Source of the DNA: JAVXGM01 sp036657395 | GTDB lineage: Bacteria > Bacillota > Clostridia > Peptostreptococcales > Anaerovoracaceae | DNA length: 18,004 nucleotides | Reading direction: 5' to 3' | Assembly (NCBI GenBank): GCA_036657395.1 | Contig: JAVXGM010000019.1 | Span: forward strand, 1-18,004 | Shown here: positions 1 to 6,927 of the stretch, in pieces | Numbering within the stretch: the stretch's first letter is position 1 | Layout: each line of letters starts with the position of its first letter | Notes under the pieces: model-generated | What the model saw: the letters and a program-made list of their open reading frames with translations, nothing else | What the model was told of the DNA's origin: nothing | Database searches by the model: none | Position numbers and translations under genes: made by a program

Positions 1-52
1 GTACGCACGGTGCTGTGAGAGGACGGGAGCTAATCACTCCCTCCTACTCGAT
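1..52 (+). mobile_element. 3' end of a group II intron (end of domain V and domain VI), cut by the window edge
   Basis: The first ~20 bases resemble the 3' strand of domain V. They are followed by a foldable domain VI: GAGAGG (17-22) pairs with CCT-A-CTC (43-49), and GGGAG (25-29) pairs with CTCCC (37-41) over a CTAATCA loop. A46 is left unpaired as a bulge. If the intron ends in GAT at 52, this A is the seventh base from the end, where the branch-point adenosine of group II introns normally lies, and the terminal AT fits the usual AY end. The intron would be transcribed in the + direction. Its reverse transcriptase gene and domains I-IV would lie left of the window. Bases 53-141 show no gene or clear hairpin. 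The identification is from remembered family structure, not a search. Confidence 0.65.
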
Positions 53-141
53 TTGGATGTCTTTTCTTCTTTAGTTTTAAAAATGAAAAAAAGCAGCATC
101 AATGATTACACAAATTAACCGATATGCACTCTAATTTTAAG

Positions 142-513
142 CTATTTCTCAGACCTGTTTTTGAGTAAAAGAATGTGTAGGCTGACGCAGATACCTACCA
201 CCAAGAGAATGAGGCGCACATGAATTGCGGGAAAAATGAATGCAGACACCGACAGGGTGACCCACAGGAACACAAGTCCTCGAACCTTCACTGTGCAGGT
301 GACGCCGGTTTTGTTTTGATAGTTGTCAACGAATTCACCAAAATATTTATTGCACCGTAGCTTTTGGTATAGGCGAGGGCTAGAGCCTGCAAAGCAGGCG
401 GCAGATACCAGCACAAAGGGCGTGGTGGGCAGAATTGGGAGCACCAACCCAATGCTCCCAATGACTAGGGACAAAATGCCGCAAATCAGCAGAAGTATCA
501 CTTTTATTTTCAT
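142..513 (-). CDS. DUF454 (YbaN-like) small integral membrane protein
   Basis: A 123-residue protein that starts MKIKVILLLICG and has two or three hydrophobic stretches: about residues 4-35, with the family-like GLVLPILPTTPF segment, and about residues 75-115. The central soluble part carries the S-P-R-L/Y-x-x-L region and the N-x-Y-x-x-F-V-x-x-Y pattern typical of DUF454 (YbaN) proteins, whose biochemical function is unknown. An upstream in-frame ATG at 549 exists, but the ATG at 513 has GGAG eight bases in front and begins exactly at the first membrane helix, so I chose it. The gene lies 51 bases downstream of the diguanylate cyclase gene on the same strand and probably shares its transcript. 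Base composition is richer in GC than in the housekeeping genes to the right. Confidence 0.8.
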   Translation of the reverse strand: MKIKVILLLICGILSLVIGSIGLVLPILPTTPFVLVSAACFAGSSPRLYQKLRCNKYFGEFVDNYQNKTGVTCTVKVRGLVFLWVTLSVSAFIFPAIHVRLILLVVGICVSLHILLLKNRSEK

Positions 514-564
514 AGACTTTTCTCCACTGCCTCCTCTGTGTGCCGCCATTAGTAGGCGATATTT

Positions 565-3036
565 TTATGGGTTAGGCTGCCCTAGGGCATCCTCTGCCTT
601 TTTCTTAAGCAGGAACACGCTTAAAACCTTTGAGAGGTAGGACAGATTCTCAATTTCCTCTGTCGTCCACACTCGCCGGTGGTTGCAATCGTCAAAACCG
701 ATGAACCCAAACACTCGCTCGTCATTGGAAATCGTCACTTGTAGCGTTGACAAAACGTGTTGATCCTCTAAAATCTCACGAACATAGGCCGGCAGCTCCC
801 GCACATCATTGCAATAAAGCAGGCCGTTTTCATCAAAGCAGTCCATGATAGAAGTATCCTGGGATAAAAGCTCCAACTGCTGCATATTTTCAAGCTCCGC
901 ACTGATGCCCTCGTTGCACCACTCGTATATATTGCAGGTGGTGTGGCCGTTCTTTTGATGTTCAAAGATAGAAACACGGCTGACGCCATACTGCTGGCCA
1001 ATGGCGGCAAGTGCCATGTTGATGCTGCTCTCAAAGTCTCTGGCGGTATAGAGTAGCTCAAAAATATAGGATTCCAGCGTGCGAGGATTTTTAAGGCTTT
1101 GCAAATCCTCATCGTCTGTTTTTGTGCTTTCAATGGGATAGGAGTCCGCATCCTCCGTTTGGTAGAGGACAAAGCGGTTCTTACCGGTCTGCTTTGCCTG
1201 ATAGAGTGCAGCATCCGCTTTTCGGTACAGGACTTCAAAGGAGTCATCTGCCTCTGCCTCTGTAATAATCATGCCAATACTGCAGGAGATTTTGCATTTC
1301 TGCTTTTCCCCCACATAGGTTTGGCGAAACAGCTCGGACAGCTCCGCACCCTTTTTAAGAACGCTGTCCGTATCTGATATGTTTTTCATTAAAACAGCAA
1401 ACTCGTCTCCACCGATGCGCCCAACAATGTCGTTGCTACGAAAGGCGGTTTTTAACTTGGCGGACACATCAATGATCACCAAATCTCCAAAGGCGTGACC
1501 CAAGGTATCGTTGATTCCCTTAAAATCGTCGATATCCAAAACCACTAGTGCATGTCGCCCATATGGGTATTCGGCAAGTCCTTTATTGGCAAGAGTTGCC
1601 ATGGCAACCTTGTTGTAAAGTCCTGTCATAGGATCCTTTTGTGCTTGTAACGCCGCATAAATCGCTTGACTTTTGATGGCGTCAATGTCCGAAATAAAGC
1701 CAACCAGGTGGGATGGTTCTCCAGCAAAGTCAAAGGTCAGGCTCAAATCCACTCGGCACCAAAGGTAACTGCCGTCATGGCGCCGCAGCCTTGCCTCATA
1801 GCTTGTGGTCTTACTTTGCTCCAGCTTTTCCATTTCTCTTTTAGTCATGGCACAATCATCCGGGTGGAAAAAATAGCCGGTAACCCCATCAACAAAGGCA
1901 TCATGGGGCAGCGGTGCAAAGTCTCGGGTGTCGGCTAAAAGAGTCTGGGTGTCAGTTTTAAAAATCCGCTGTGGATTTTCAAAATGAGTATAGAGCTGGC
2001 GTTTCAAATCCACTTCAAAAAGCGTGCCGCTGGAGGCATTAATCGCCACGGAAAACCGCTTTTCGCTCAGGCGCAGTTCTTCTTCTTGTCGGAGCTGCTT
2101 TTTGTTGCGACGGCGATTGTTTAGTACAATCCACAAAAGAACTAGAGCCGCCACGATGGCAAGCTTGGCCACCAGTGTATAGACAATCTGCTTGTTTACA
2201 CGCTCGTCCCGCAGCATAGGTGCATCTGAGGAAAGGCTGAAAGTATACCAATCGTTAACAGTGGATGGGGTAAAGCTGACAAAACGCCGCTGCCCCTCAT
2301 AGCGGTAGGCAAAGCTTCCGCTTTCCCCTTTTTTCATTGCCGCCCTCAGCTGCGCCATAGAAAACTCCACAAAGTCAACCTTCTCGAAAAAGGTAAGCAG
2401 ATTTTTGCCGTCCACCATCTTGTCGCTGTGGTCGCTGGAGAGGATAATCAAGCCTTTTGGCTCCACAATGTAGCCGTAACCCTCGCTGTAATAGGTGGTG
2501 TCTAGCAAGTGATTACCTGCAATGGTGAGGGGATACCCGCCAAGTAGCACCCCGGTCACTTGTCCTGAGTGGCGTACAGGCACGGCAACAATAATGCTCT
2601 CCTCCTCATGGGAGGGAAGGGTCAGCGGTTCGCTGACATTAGGTGTGCCGCTCATCGCCTTTTGAAAATAATCTCGGTGGGACACATCAACTATCGTTCC
2701 TTTATTTGAAATGCTCACACCGTCCTCACGGCAAACCGCCATTCTAGTAAAGCCCCCCTCATCCACTGCGTTTTGCAAAACGCCCATTACTTCCTCAGGG
2801 GAGGAGCCATGGGCAGTGGACATGTGACCGGACAGCATATTCATGGTCTCGACGGTATCATCAATCCGGTCATTAAACACCTTGTTGTAGGTTTTTGACA
2901 CCTCAGAGAGTGTCCGATAAGTCTCTGCAGTTAAAGCATGCCGCACCTGATGGGAAAAGTCCATGATAATCACCGCAGTGATGGCACAAAGTGCCACGGC
3001 GCAAAGGATCTTTGCAGTGATTTTTTTGTATTTCAT
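565..3036 (-). CDS. Membrane diguanylate cyclase: Cache sensor, PAS, GGDEF, GAF
   Basis: An 823-residue signalling protein expected to make cyclic di-GMP from two GTP at the cytoplasmic face of the membrane. Order of parts: transmembrane helix 8-26; extracytoplasmic sensor of the Cache type, about 30-285 (it contains S-x-R-D-Y-F-x-K-A and V-x-V-P-V stretches typical of dCache); transmembrane helix 285-306; PAS about 325-455; GGDEF about 465-628; GAF-like domain about 655-812. The active-site loop is intact as GGDEF at 542-546. The allosteric I-site RxxD is present as RSND at 533-536, five residues before it, so product inhibition is expected. Metal-binding aspartates lie in DIDDFKGIND (501-510). 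The start has GGAGG six bases upstream. The GAF domain after GGDEF is less usual. The ligand of the sensor is unknown. The gene is GC-richer than most of the window. Confidence 0.92.
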   Translation of the reverse strand: MKYKKITAKILCAVALCAITAVIIMDFSHQVRHALTAETYRTLSEVSKTYNKVFNDRIDDTVETMNMLSGHMSTAHGSSPEEVMGVLQNAVDEGGFTRMAVCREDGVSISNKGTIVDVSHRDYFQKAMSGTPNVSEPLTLPSHEEESIIVAVPVRHSGQVTGVLLGGYPLTIAGNHLLDTTYYSEGYGYIVEPKGLIILSSDHSDKMVDGKNLLTFFEKVDFVEFSMAQLRAAMKKGESGSFAYRYEGQRRFVSFTPSTVNDWYTFSLSSDAPMLRDERVNKQIVYTLVAKLAIVAALVLLWIVLNNRRRNKKQLRQEEELRLSEKRFSVAINASSGTLFEVDLKRQLYTHFENPQRIFKTDTQTLLADTRDFAPLPHDAFVDGVTGYFFHPDDCAMTKREMEKLEQSKTTSYEARLRRHDGSYLWCRVDLSLTFDFAGEPSHLVGFISDIDAIKSQAIYAALQAQKDPMTGLYNKVAMATLANKGLAEYPYGRHALVVLDIDDFKGINDTLGHAFGDLVIIDVSAKLKTAFRSNDIVGRIGGDEFAVLMKNISDTDSVLKKGAELSELFRQTYVGEKQKCKISCSIGMIITEAEADDSFEVLYRKADAALYQAKQTGKNRFVLYQTEDADSYPIESTKTDDEDLQSLKNPRTLESYIFELLYTARDFESSINMALAAIGQQYGVSRVSIFEHQKNGHTTCNIYEWCNEGISAELENMQQLELLSQDTSIMDCFDENGLLYCNDVRELPAYVREILEDQHVLSTLQVTISNDERVFGFIGFDDCNHRRVWTTEEIENLSYLSKVLSVFLLKKKAEDALGQPNP

Positions 3037-3231
3037 CGGTGACCTCCCTTCTGCCTTCTCTGTTTTATGTTGCCTTTCCCACCGCCTCGGTTTCGTTCTC
3101 TTGTACCGAAATGGAAAGGATTACTTCTTCTATTATGTGCTCTTTAATTTTCGTCACCTGGATATGGAAAAAGCCCCCCATCCACCATCCATTGTGCAAA
3201 AACATCCCCTGTAAAATGATATATGTAATTC
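3037..3231 (-). other. Long untranslated leader of the diguanylate cyclase gene, no recognised element
   Basis: If transcription begins from the promoter proposed at 3232-3260, about 190 bases precede the start codon. I looked for a cyclic di-GMP riboswitch (GEMM-I conserved CACGCACAGGGCAAACC and its GNRA tetraloop receptor) and saw none. I also saw no convincing open reading frame: the only ATG with a short reading frame closes after 12 codons. The ribosome binding site GGGAGG lies at the downstream end. Confidence 0.35.
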
Positions 3232-3260
3232 ACATTAGCATATCCTGTTGATTATGTCAA
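3232..3260 (-). promoter_or_regulatory. Candidate sigma-A promoter for the diguanylate cyclase/DUF454 operon
   Basis: On the minus strand, a consensus -35 TTGACA (3255-3260) is followed after exactly 17 bases by TAATGT (3232-3237), a poor -10 match (3 of 6). The -35 and spacing are good and the orientation is right, but the weak -10 keeps confidence low. It falls in the AT-rich stretch just outside the GC-rich genes. Confidence 0.4.
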
Positions 3261-3320
3261 TTTCAGGTTTTATTTTACGGTTAGTTCCATCTAGTGAAAA
3301 GGCATTTTTTCACAAAAAAT

Positions 3321-3354
3321 AAAAAACCGGCAAGAGTAATCTTGCCGGAAAAAA
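3321..3354 (-). terminator. Intrinsic terminator of the 37-codon ORF unit
   Basis: A perfect 9-bp stem, CCGGCAAGA (3327-3335) with TCTTGCCGG (3340-3348), has a four-base loop. On the minus strand it is followed by TTTTTTATTTTTT, a strong U-tract. On the plus strand the downstream side is A-rich, so it terminates minus-strand transcription. It lies 30 bases after the stop codon of the small ORF at 3384-3497, and it also insulates the diguanylate cyclase promoter from upstream transcription. Confidence 0.85.
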
Positions 3355-3383
3355 TATGTCTTAATATTTGTTTTGTCGTGGTG

Positions 3384-3497
3384 CTATCTCAATGCGCCAC
3401 TCTGCACACATCTATTGATCAATTCAACACAAGCGCTATATTCGCTTTTGAATGATGAGAATCTGTCAATAATTGCTTTTTTTGTTGCAGTAGTCAT
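3384..3497 (-). CDS. Small 37-residue protein of unknown family
   Basis: The reading frame begins MTTATKKAIIDRF and ends CVQSGALR. It has two cysteines (in SACVEL and INRCVQ) and a mixed charged/hydrophobic pattern suggesting one amphipathic helix, with no signal peptide or membrane segment. Support for it being real is its surroundings: AGAGGG five bases before the ATG, a near-consensus promoter about 45 bases upstream (3542-3570), and a strong terminator 30 bases after the stop. Together these form a self-contained unit of about 210 bases. I do not recognise the family. Alternatives are a regulatory peptide, or a small RNA in which the ORF is incidental. The overlapping plus-strand reading frame has no comparable signals. 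Confidence 0.6.
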   Translation of the reverse strand: MTTATKKAIIDRFSSFKSEYSACVELINRCVQSGALR

Positions 3498-3522
3498 GGT
3501 ATCCCTCTTTTCTTTAAGTTCT

Positions 3523-3570
3523 AATTGTTTCTTACAATTTGATTATAGTACTTAATTTGTCCAACGTCAA
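3523..3570 (-). promoter_or_regulatory. Strong sigma-A promoter with an inverted repeat at the start site, for the 37-codon ORF
   Basis: On the minus strand, TTGACG (3565-3570) is followed after exactly 17 bases by a perfect TATAAT (3542-3547). Just downstream, covering the expected start site near 3535, is an inverted repeat AATTGT-N5-ACAATT (3523-3539). This could be a repressor operator or a 5' hairpin. It is among the best -35/-10 matches in the window. Confidence 0.75.
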
Positions 3571-3604
3571 GGCAATTATGGTATTAGTTTGCGGTATATT
3601 GTAC

Positions 3605-3634
3605 ATTCGTTTGATAACAATTGAAAAAACGAAT
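3605..3634 (+). promoter_or_regulatory. Inverted repeat, possible operator upstream of the helical protein gene
   Basis: ATTCGTTT (3605-3612) and AAACGAAT (3627-3634) form a perfect 8-bp inverted repeat around 14 bases, some 50 bases before the start codon at 3683. A weak plus-strand promoter overlaps it: TTGATA (3612-3617), then 17 bases, then TAGAAA (3635-3640). There is no U-tract, so it is not a terminator. Binding of a dimeric regulator is an inference. Confidence 0.35.
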
Positions 3635-3682
3635 AGAAAAGATCACTATTTCTAATAATAATGAAAAAAGGAGTGTAAAAAA

Positions 3683-4114
3683 ATGAATGGAAACGCAGAA
3701 CTACTAAATTTTATCTATCAAAACTCTCAAATGGGTGTTGATACTATAAACCAGCTTATTCCCATAGTAGAAGACAAGGAGTTCAAAACTCACTTACAGA
3801 CACAGCAAAGAGAATATGAAACCTTTCACAAAAAGGCAAAAGAAAAGCTAAACAAAAGTGGATATGACGAAAAGGGAATAAAGGCTTTTGATAAAATGAA
3901 AACATACCTGATGATTGTCATAGATACCATAAGCGACAAAAGTCCATCCCACATTGCAAAGATGCTCATTTTAGGCAGCGATATGGGGGTAACAGAGGGA
4001 ATTACAAAAATTAGAAAATATGAGGGACAAGTAGAAGAGTCTATCGTCAAACTAATGGAACAGCTAAAGGATTTTGAAGAAAATAATATACAACGATTAC
4101 AAAACTTTTTATAA
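3683..4114 (+). CDS. Small all-helical protein, possibly ferritin-like/DUF2383-like
   Basis: A 143-residue, highly charged protein with no membrane segment or signal peptide. Predicted secondary structure is almost entirely helical: four long amphipathic stretches at about 2-28, 32-58, 64-88 and 92-140. The layout, beginning with L-x-x-I-Y-Q-N-S-x-M-G-x-D-T-I, resembles small four-helix-bundle proteins of the DUF2383/ferritin-like group found in Clostridia. I do not see a full set of ferritin iron ligands. AAGGAG lies nine bases before the ATG. It is upstream of the flavoprotein gene but separated by a candidate promoter (4115-4143), so it may be its own unit. Confidence 0.7.
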   Translation: MNGNAELLNFIYQNSQMGVDTINQLIPIVEDKEFKTHLQTQQREYETFHKKAKEKLNKSGYDEKGIKAFDKMKTYLMIVIDTISDKSPSHIAKMLILGSDMGVTEGITKIRKYEGQVEESIVKLMEQLKDFEENNIQRLQNFL

Positions 4115-4143
4115 TTGTATTTATTGGGTTTTAGGGGTATAAT
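4115..4143 (+). promoter_or_regulatory. Candidate promoter for the flavoprotein-hydrolase-zinc ribbon genes
   Basis: A perfect -10 TATAAT (4138-4143) lies 17 bases after TTGTAT (4115-4120), a 3 of 6 match to the -35. The predicted start is near 4150, about 25 bases before the flavoprotein ATG, which leaves room for the GGAGG at 4161. It lies directly after the stop codon of the preceding gene. Confidence 0.5.
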
Positions 4144-4174
4144 TGCCTTAAAATTACAAAGGAGGAACAATACA

Positions 4175-4702
4175 ATGAAAATTTTAGTAATCAGCGGAAG
4201 CCCTCGTAAAGGTGGTAACACAGATATTATGGTGGAAGCTTTTGTAAGTGGAGCTAAAAAAAATGGTAATGAGGTAACGGTAAAAAATGTAGGCGCTATG
4301 AGTATAAACCCTTGCAAGGATTGCGAATACTGTTTTGGCCATGATGGAGAGTGTATACAAAAAGATGATATGACAGAAGTTATAGAGGCTGTAGATAAGG
4401 CAGAAATGCTAGTCCTTGCCACTCCCATATATTGGTTTGGAATGTCATCTCAGATTAAGCTTCCAATAGATAGACTGTATGCAAGAGCAATGAAAGGCTT
4501 CAATATAAAATGTGCAGCCTTACTTGCGGATTCCATGTCTGAAGGCGTGTTTTCTGGACCTATTGCAGAATACAAAGGAATATGCGCTTACTTAAAATGG
4601 GAAGACAAAGGTATTATTACCATTAGCGGAATGGATACTAAAGGCTCGATGAAAACTTCACCTAAATTGGCGGAAGTTACAGCCCTTGGAGAAAGTCTAT
4701 AA
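4175..4702 (+). CDS. NAD(P)H-dependent FMN reductase / iron-sulfur flavoprotein-like protein
   Basis: A 175-residue flavodoxin-fold protein. The FMN phosphate-binding loop is SGSPRKGGNT (7-16), and A-T-P-I-Y-W-F-G-M (82-90) is the second flavin-contacting loop of the family. Cysteines 47, 50, 53 and 60 form a compact C-x2-C-x2-C-x6-C cluster like that of Methanosarcina-type iron-sulfur flavoproteins, which bind a 4Fe-4S cluster. The protein probably transfers electrons to an unknown acceptor in the cytoplasm. An in-frame ATG at 4115 exists, but the ATG at 4175 has AAAGGAGG upstream and starts at the first beta strand. The stop overlaps the start of the next gene by one base (TAATG), suggesting coupled translation with the hydrolase. 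Confidence 0.85.
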   Translation: MKILVISGSPRKGGNTDIMVEAFVSGAKKNGNEVTVKNVGAMSINPCKDCEYCFGHDGECIQKDDMTEVIEAVDKAEMLVLATPIYWFGMSSQIKLPIDRLYARAMKGFNIKCAALLADSMSEGVFSGPIAEYKGICAYLKWEDKGIITISGMDTKGSMKTSPKLAEVTALGESL

Positions 4703-5355
4703 TGAAAATAAACCTTAAAGGTATGGACTTATTTTATGAAAAAGAAGGCAGTGGAAAACCATTAATTCTAGTTCATGGCAATGGAGAAGATCACACAATT
4801 TTTGATGAGATAATTCCAGAACTGGCAAAAGATTTTACCATATATGCTTTGGATTCTCCAGGCCACGGGAAAAGTGGAAAGCTAGAGGAATACAATTACA
4901 GAAAAATTGCAGAGTATATTGTAGAATTCATTCAAAAGCTTGGCATGGAGGATCCTTATTTTTATGGCTTTAGCGATGGAGGTATCATAGGACTTATTAT
5001 TGGAGCAAAGTACCCACAGCTTCTGGGAAAGTTGGTCATAAGTGGTGCAAACCTAACCCCTGACGGGTTGAAAAGAGCCTGGAGGATCATATTCAACCTG
5101 GGGTACATATTTACTAGAAGCAATAAATATAAGATGGTACTAGAACAGCCAGACATTTCTAGCAAGGAACTAGAGAAGATTATTGTACCTACCTGGATTA
5201 TTGCAGGAAGTAAAGATATGATTAAAGAAAGTCACACCAGATATATTAGTGAAAAGATTAAAGATAGTAAGTTGGATTTTTTGTATGGAGAAAGTCATAG
5301 CTCCTATGTGGTTCACAGCAAGAAACTTCTTCCATTGTTAAAGGAACGGTTATAA
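4702..5355 (+). CDS. Alpha/beta hydrolase
   Basis: A 217-residue cytoplasmic hydrolase with the complete catalytic set: oxyanion-hole region LVHGNGED (23-30), nucleophile elbow G-F-S-D-G-G with Ser91, acid Asp172 in IIAGSKD, and His199 in GESHSSY. It is a little shorter than typical family members (about 250-280 residues) because the cap region (about 118-155) is small. The substrate cannot be deduced; an ester, lactone or similar small molecule is likely. It starts by one-base overlap with the flavoprotein gene and is followed 11 bases later by the zinc-ribbon gene, so the three are probably one operon. Confidence 0.85.
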   Translation: MKINLKGMDLFYEKEGSGKPLILVHGNGEDHTIFDEIIPELAKDFTIYALDSPGHGKSGKLEEYNYRKIAEYIVEFIQKLGMEDPYFYGFSDGGIIGLIIGAKYPQLLGKLVISGANLTPDGLKRAWRIIFNLGYIFTRSNKYKMVLEQPDISSKELEKIIVPTWIIAGSKDMIKESHTRYISEKIKDSKLDFLYGESHSSYVVHSKKLLPLLKERL

Positions 5356-5366
5356 GGAGGCAGCAG

Positions 5367-5588
5367 ATGAAACAGAAATGTTATAGATGTGGGTCAGAAA
5401 ATATTATTAAGGTGGTGCCGGCGGCGGCAATGGCAGTGCCTGAGATTAAGTCTGAAGTAGAAGCTGGAAAAGCAGAAGTAAGCTGCGGATGCACAGGATT
5501 TCAGACGGGAAGTCGGAAAAAATGCAAAAGCTGTGGATTCCAGTGGGACAGTGTTATTGAAGCTCAGCTTGAAGCTGAAAGCAAGTAA
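5367..5588 (+). CDS. Small zinc-ribbon protein
   Basis: A 73-residue protein with two CxxC knuckles, C-Y-R-C (5-8) and C-K-S-C (53-56), expected to bind one zinc. A further pair in SCGCTGFQTGS (39-49) lies in between, and an alanine/valine-rich segment sits at 16-27. There is no enzymatic domain, so it may be a nucleic acid- or protein-binding accessory. AAGGAGG lies before the start. It is the last gene of the flavoprotein-hydrolase group and faces the AraC-type regulator gene, whose stop codon is only 9 bases away on the other strand. I see no clear terminator in that gap. Confidence 0.7.
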   Translation: MKQKCYRCGSENIIKVVPAAAMAVPEIKSEVEAGKAEVSCGCTGFQTGSRKKCKSCGFQWDSVIEAQLEAESK

Positions 5589-5597
5589 CCCTAAGAT

Positions 5598-6839
5598 TTA
5601 AGGGGTAAGGGTAAAGCTGTTTTGCCTCTTACGGTATTGGCTGGGGGTCATACCGATAATATCTTTGAAAACCTTTGTAAAATAGCTTTGCTCTGAAAAT
5701 CCTGCATTCATGCCAATTTCCGTCATAGATAAATGGGTTTCCGCAAGCAGTTTCATACTATAATTTAATCGAACCTGAGTTAGGTACTGGGAAAAAGATA
5801 TGCCCATTTCCTTTTTAAAAAGAGATGAAAGGTAAGATGAATTAGTGTGCATTGCCTTAGCAGTGCTGGCCAAAGTTAAGGACTTAGAATAAAATTCGTT
5901 GATGTAGTCTACGGCTTTTCCAATAATTACAGATGTGCCCGTATAAAGATTAAAGGAGCCTAGCTTGGTCAGATTTTTTATTAAATTGTTGGACAGAGTA
6001 AAGGTCTTAGAAAAAGTAAATGCATTGTGAAGAAGCTCCAAATCTTCCAGAAAATACGACGGCAGTGCGTTACTTCCTGTAATAGATTTAGATAAAACCG
6101 TAAATAGTTTCATTAAATGAACTTTTACCATGGACAAGTTTCCCGCCTCAACAATATATTTCTTTTCATAGAACATTCTAAAATAATCTAAAGCATCTTT
6201 TCCATTTCCGGATTTTAAAGCGTGAATAAGTTGTTCCTCTTCATTGTCAGAGGAAGAACCAGTAAGGCTACTTTCTGTATTTGAGTGGATTAGACCATAG
6301 TCTTTTTCTAAGATACGGGCTGAAAAAACACTGTTGCAAAAAACATCATATATGTAAGACACCTCTGTTGGCTTGGAAATTTTCATTCGACTTAAATAAG
6401 AGATGATTTTAGCTGTGTACTTTTCATCTTTGGGGAGAGTTTTAACAAGGTGCTTTATTGTGTTGTCTCTACCTTCTCCCATAGAAATAGGCCCTGCAAA
6501 AAAGCCGCCCCTTGGAGTTCGGTTAACGGTGAATGGGTAGGCGATTTTAATCAGCCCTGCATCGCATAAAAATATGTAAGGCTCACCTAAGTCAGATGCA
6601 ATTGAAAGGGACAGAGACAATGTATTTATGCATTGCTTGTTGCAACAGGAATGATCTGGAAAGAGGTTGCAGATCTTAAGCTCAGGCAAGCATTCCCATC
6701 CCAACTGATTTTCCTCATTAAAATAGCTGACTGGCACCTGGGCAACATGAGAAAAGGCAGTGAGTATATTGGTCAAATGTTTCATATTCTCATCTTTTGT
6801 GTTTTTTAGATCTTTGTCTAAATAGGATTTAATATCCAT
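5598..6839 (-). CDS. AraC family transcriptional regulator with a PocR-like sensory domain
   Basis: A 413-residue protein. The N-terminal part (about 20-170) is cysteine-rich (Cys50, 57, 65, 66, 70, 92) and contains P-D-H-S-C-C-N-K-Q-C and the Y-P-F-x-V-N-x-x-x-x-G-x-x-x-A-G-P stretch typical of the PocR sensory domain, which often goes with anaerobic C1 or cobalamin-linked pathways. The middle (175-300) is helical. The C-terminal 100 residues (about 305-405) are an AraC DNA-binding domain: first helix-turn-helix about 322-345, second about 371-398 with the signature I-G-M-N-A-G-F-x-E-Q-S-Y-F-x-K-V-F-K. It is transcribed divergently from the MtaA-like methyltransferase gene across a 200-base AT-rich gap and probably regulates it (inference). 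TAGGAGG precedes the start. Confidence 0.85.
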   Translation of the reverse strand: MDIKSYLDKDLKNTKDENMKHLTNILTAFSHVAQVPVSYFNEENQLGWECLPELKICNLFPDHSCCNKQCINTLSLSLSIASDLGEPYIFLCDAGLIKIAYPFTVNRTPRGGFFAGPISMGEGRDNTIKHLVKTLPKDEKYTAKIISYLSRMKISKPTEVSYIYDVFCNSVFSARILEKDYGLIHSNTESSLTGSSSDNEEEQLIHALKSGNGKDALDYFRMFYEKKYIVEAGNLSMVKVHLMKLFTVLSKSITGSNALPSYFLEDLELLHNAFTFSKTFTLSNNLIKNLTKLGSFNLYTGTSVIIGKAVDYINEFYSKSLTLASTAKAMHTNSSYLSSLFKKEMGISFSQYLTQVRLNYSMKLLAETHLSMTEIGMNAGFSEQSYFTKVFKDIIGMTPSQYRKRQNSFTLTP

Positions 6840-6927
6840 GTATGCCTCCTAAAAAATATTATATTTAATATGATATATATTAGAATTCATTTGTATGTAT
6901 CCCAATAAATGTAAGAATATTTAAAAC

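Noticed and set aside
323..640. Plus-strand reading frame of 105 codons opposite the DUF454 gene
   Set aside because: It has no ribosome binding site and overlaps two well-supported minus-strand genes; the translation shows no domain pattern.
3037..3231. Cyclic di-GMP riboswitch in the leader of the diguanylate cyclase gene
   Set aside because: The conserved core bases of the GEMM-I and GEMM-II aptamers are not visible in the leader; only an ordinary ribosome binding site is seen.
3612..3620. lac operator-like string GATAACAATT
   Set aside because: It matches only half an operator by chance, with no symmetrical partner and no LacI-type gene nearby.
3826..4428. Minus-strand reading frame of 200 codons across the helical protein and flavoprotein genes
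   Set aside because: It is antisense to two genes with clear motifs and ribosome binding sites; the serine/phenylalanine-rich translation is typical of the shadow of AT-rich coding DNA.
5589..5622. Shared terminator between the convergent zinc-ribbon and AraC-type genes
   Set aside because: Only a four-base CCCT/AGGG pairing can be formed and no T-run follows on either strand.
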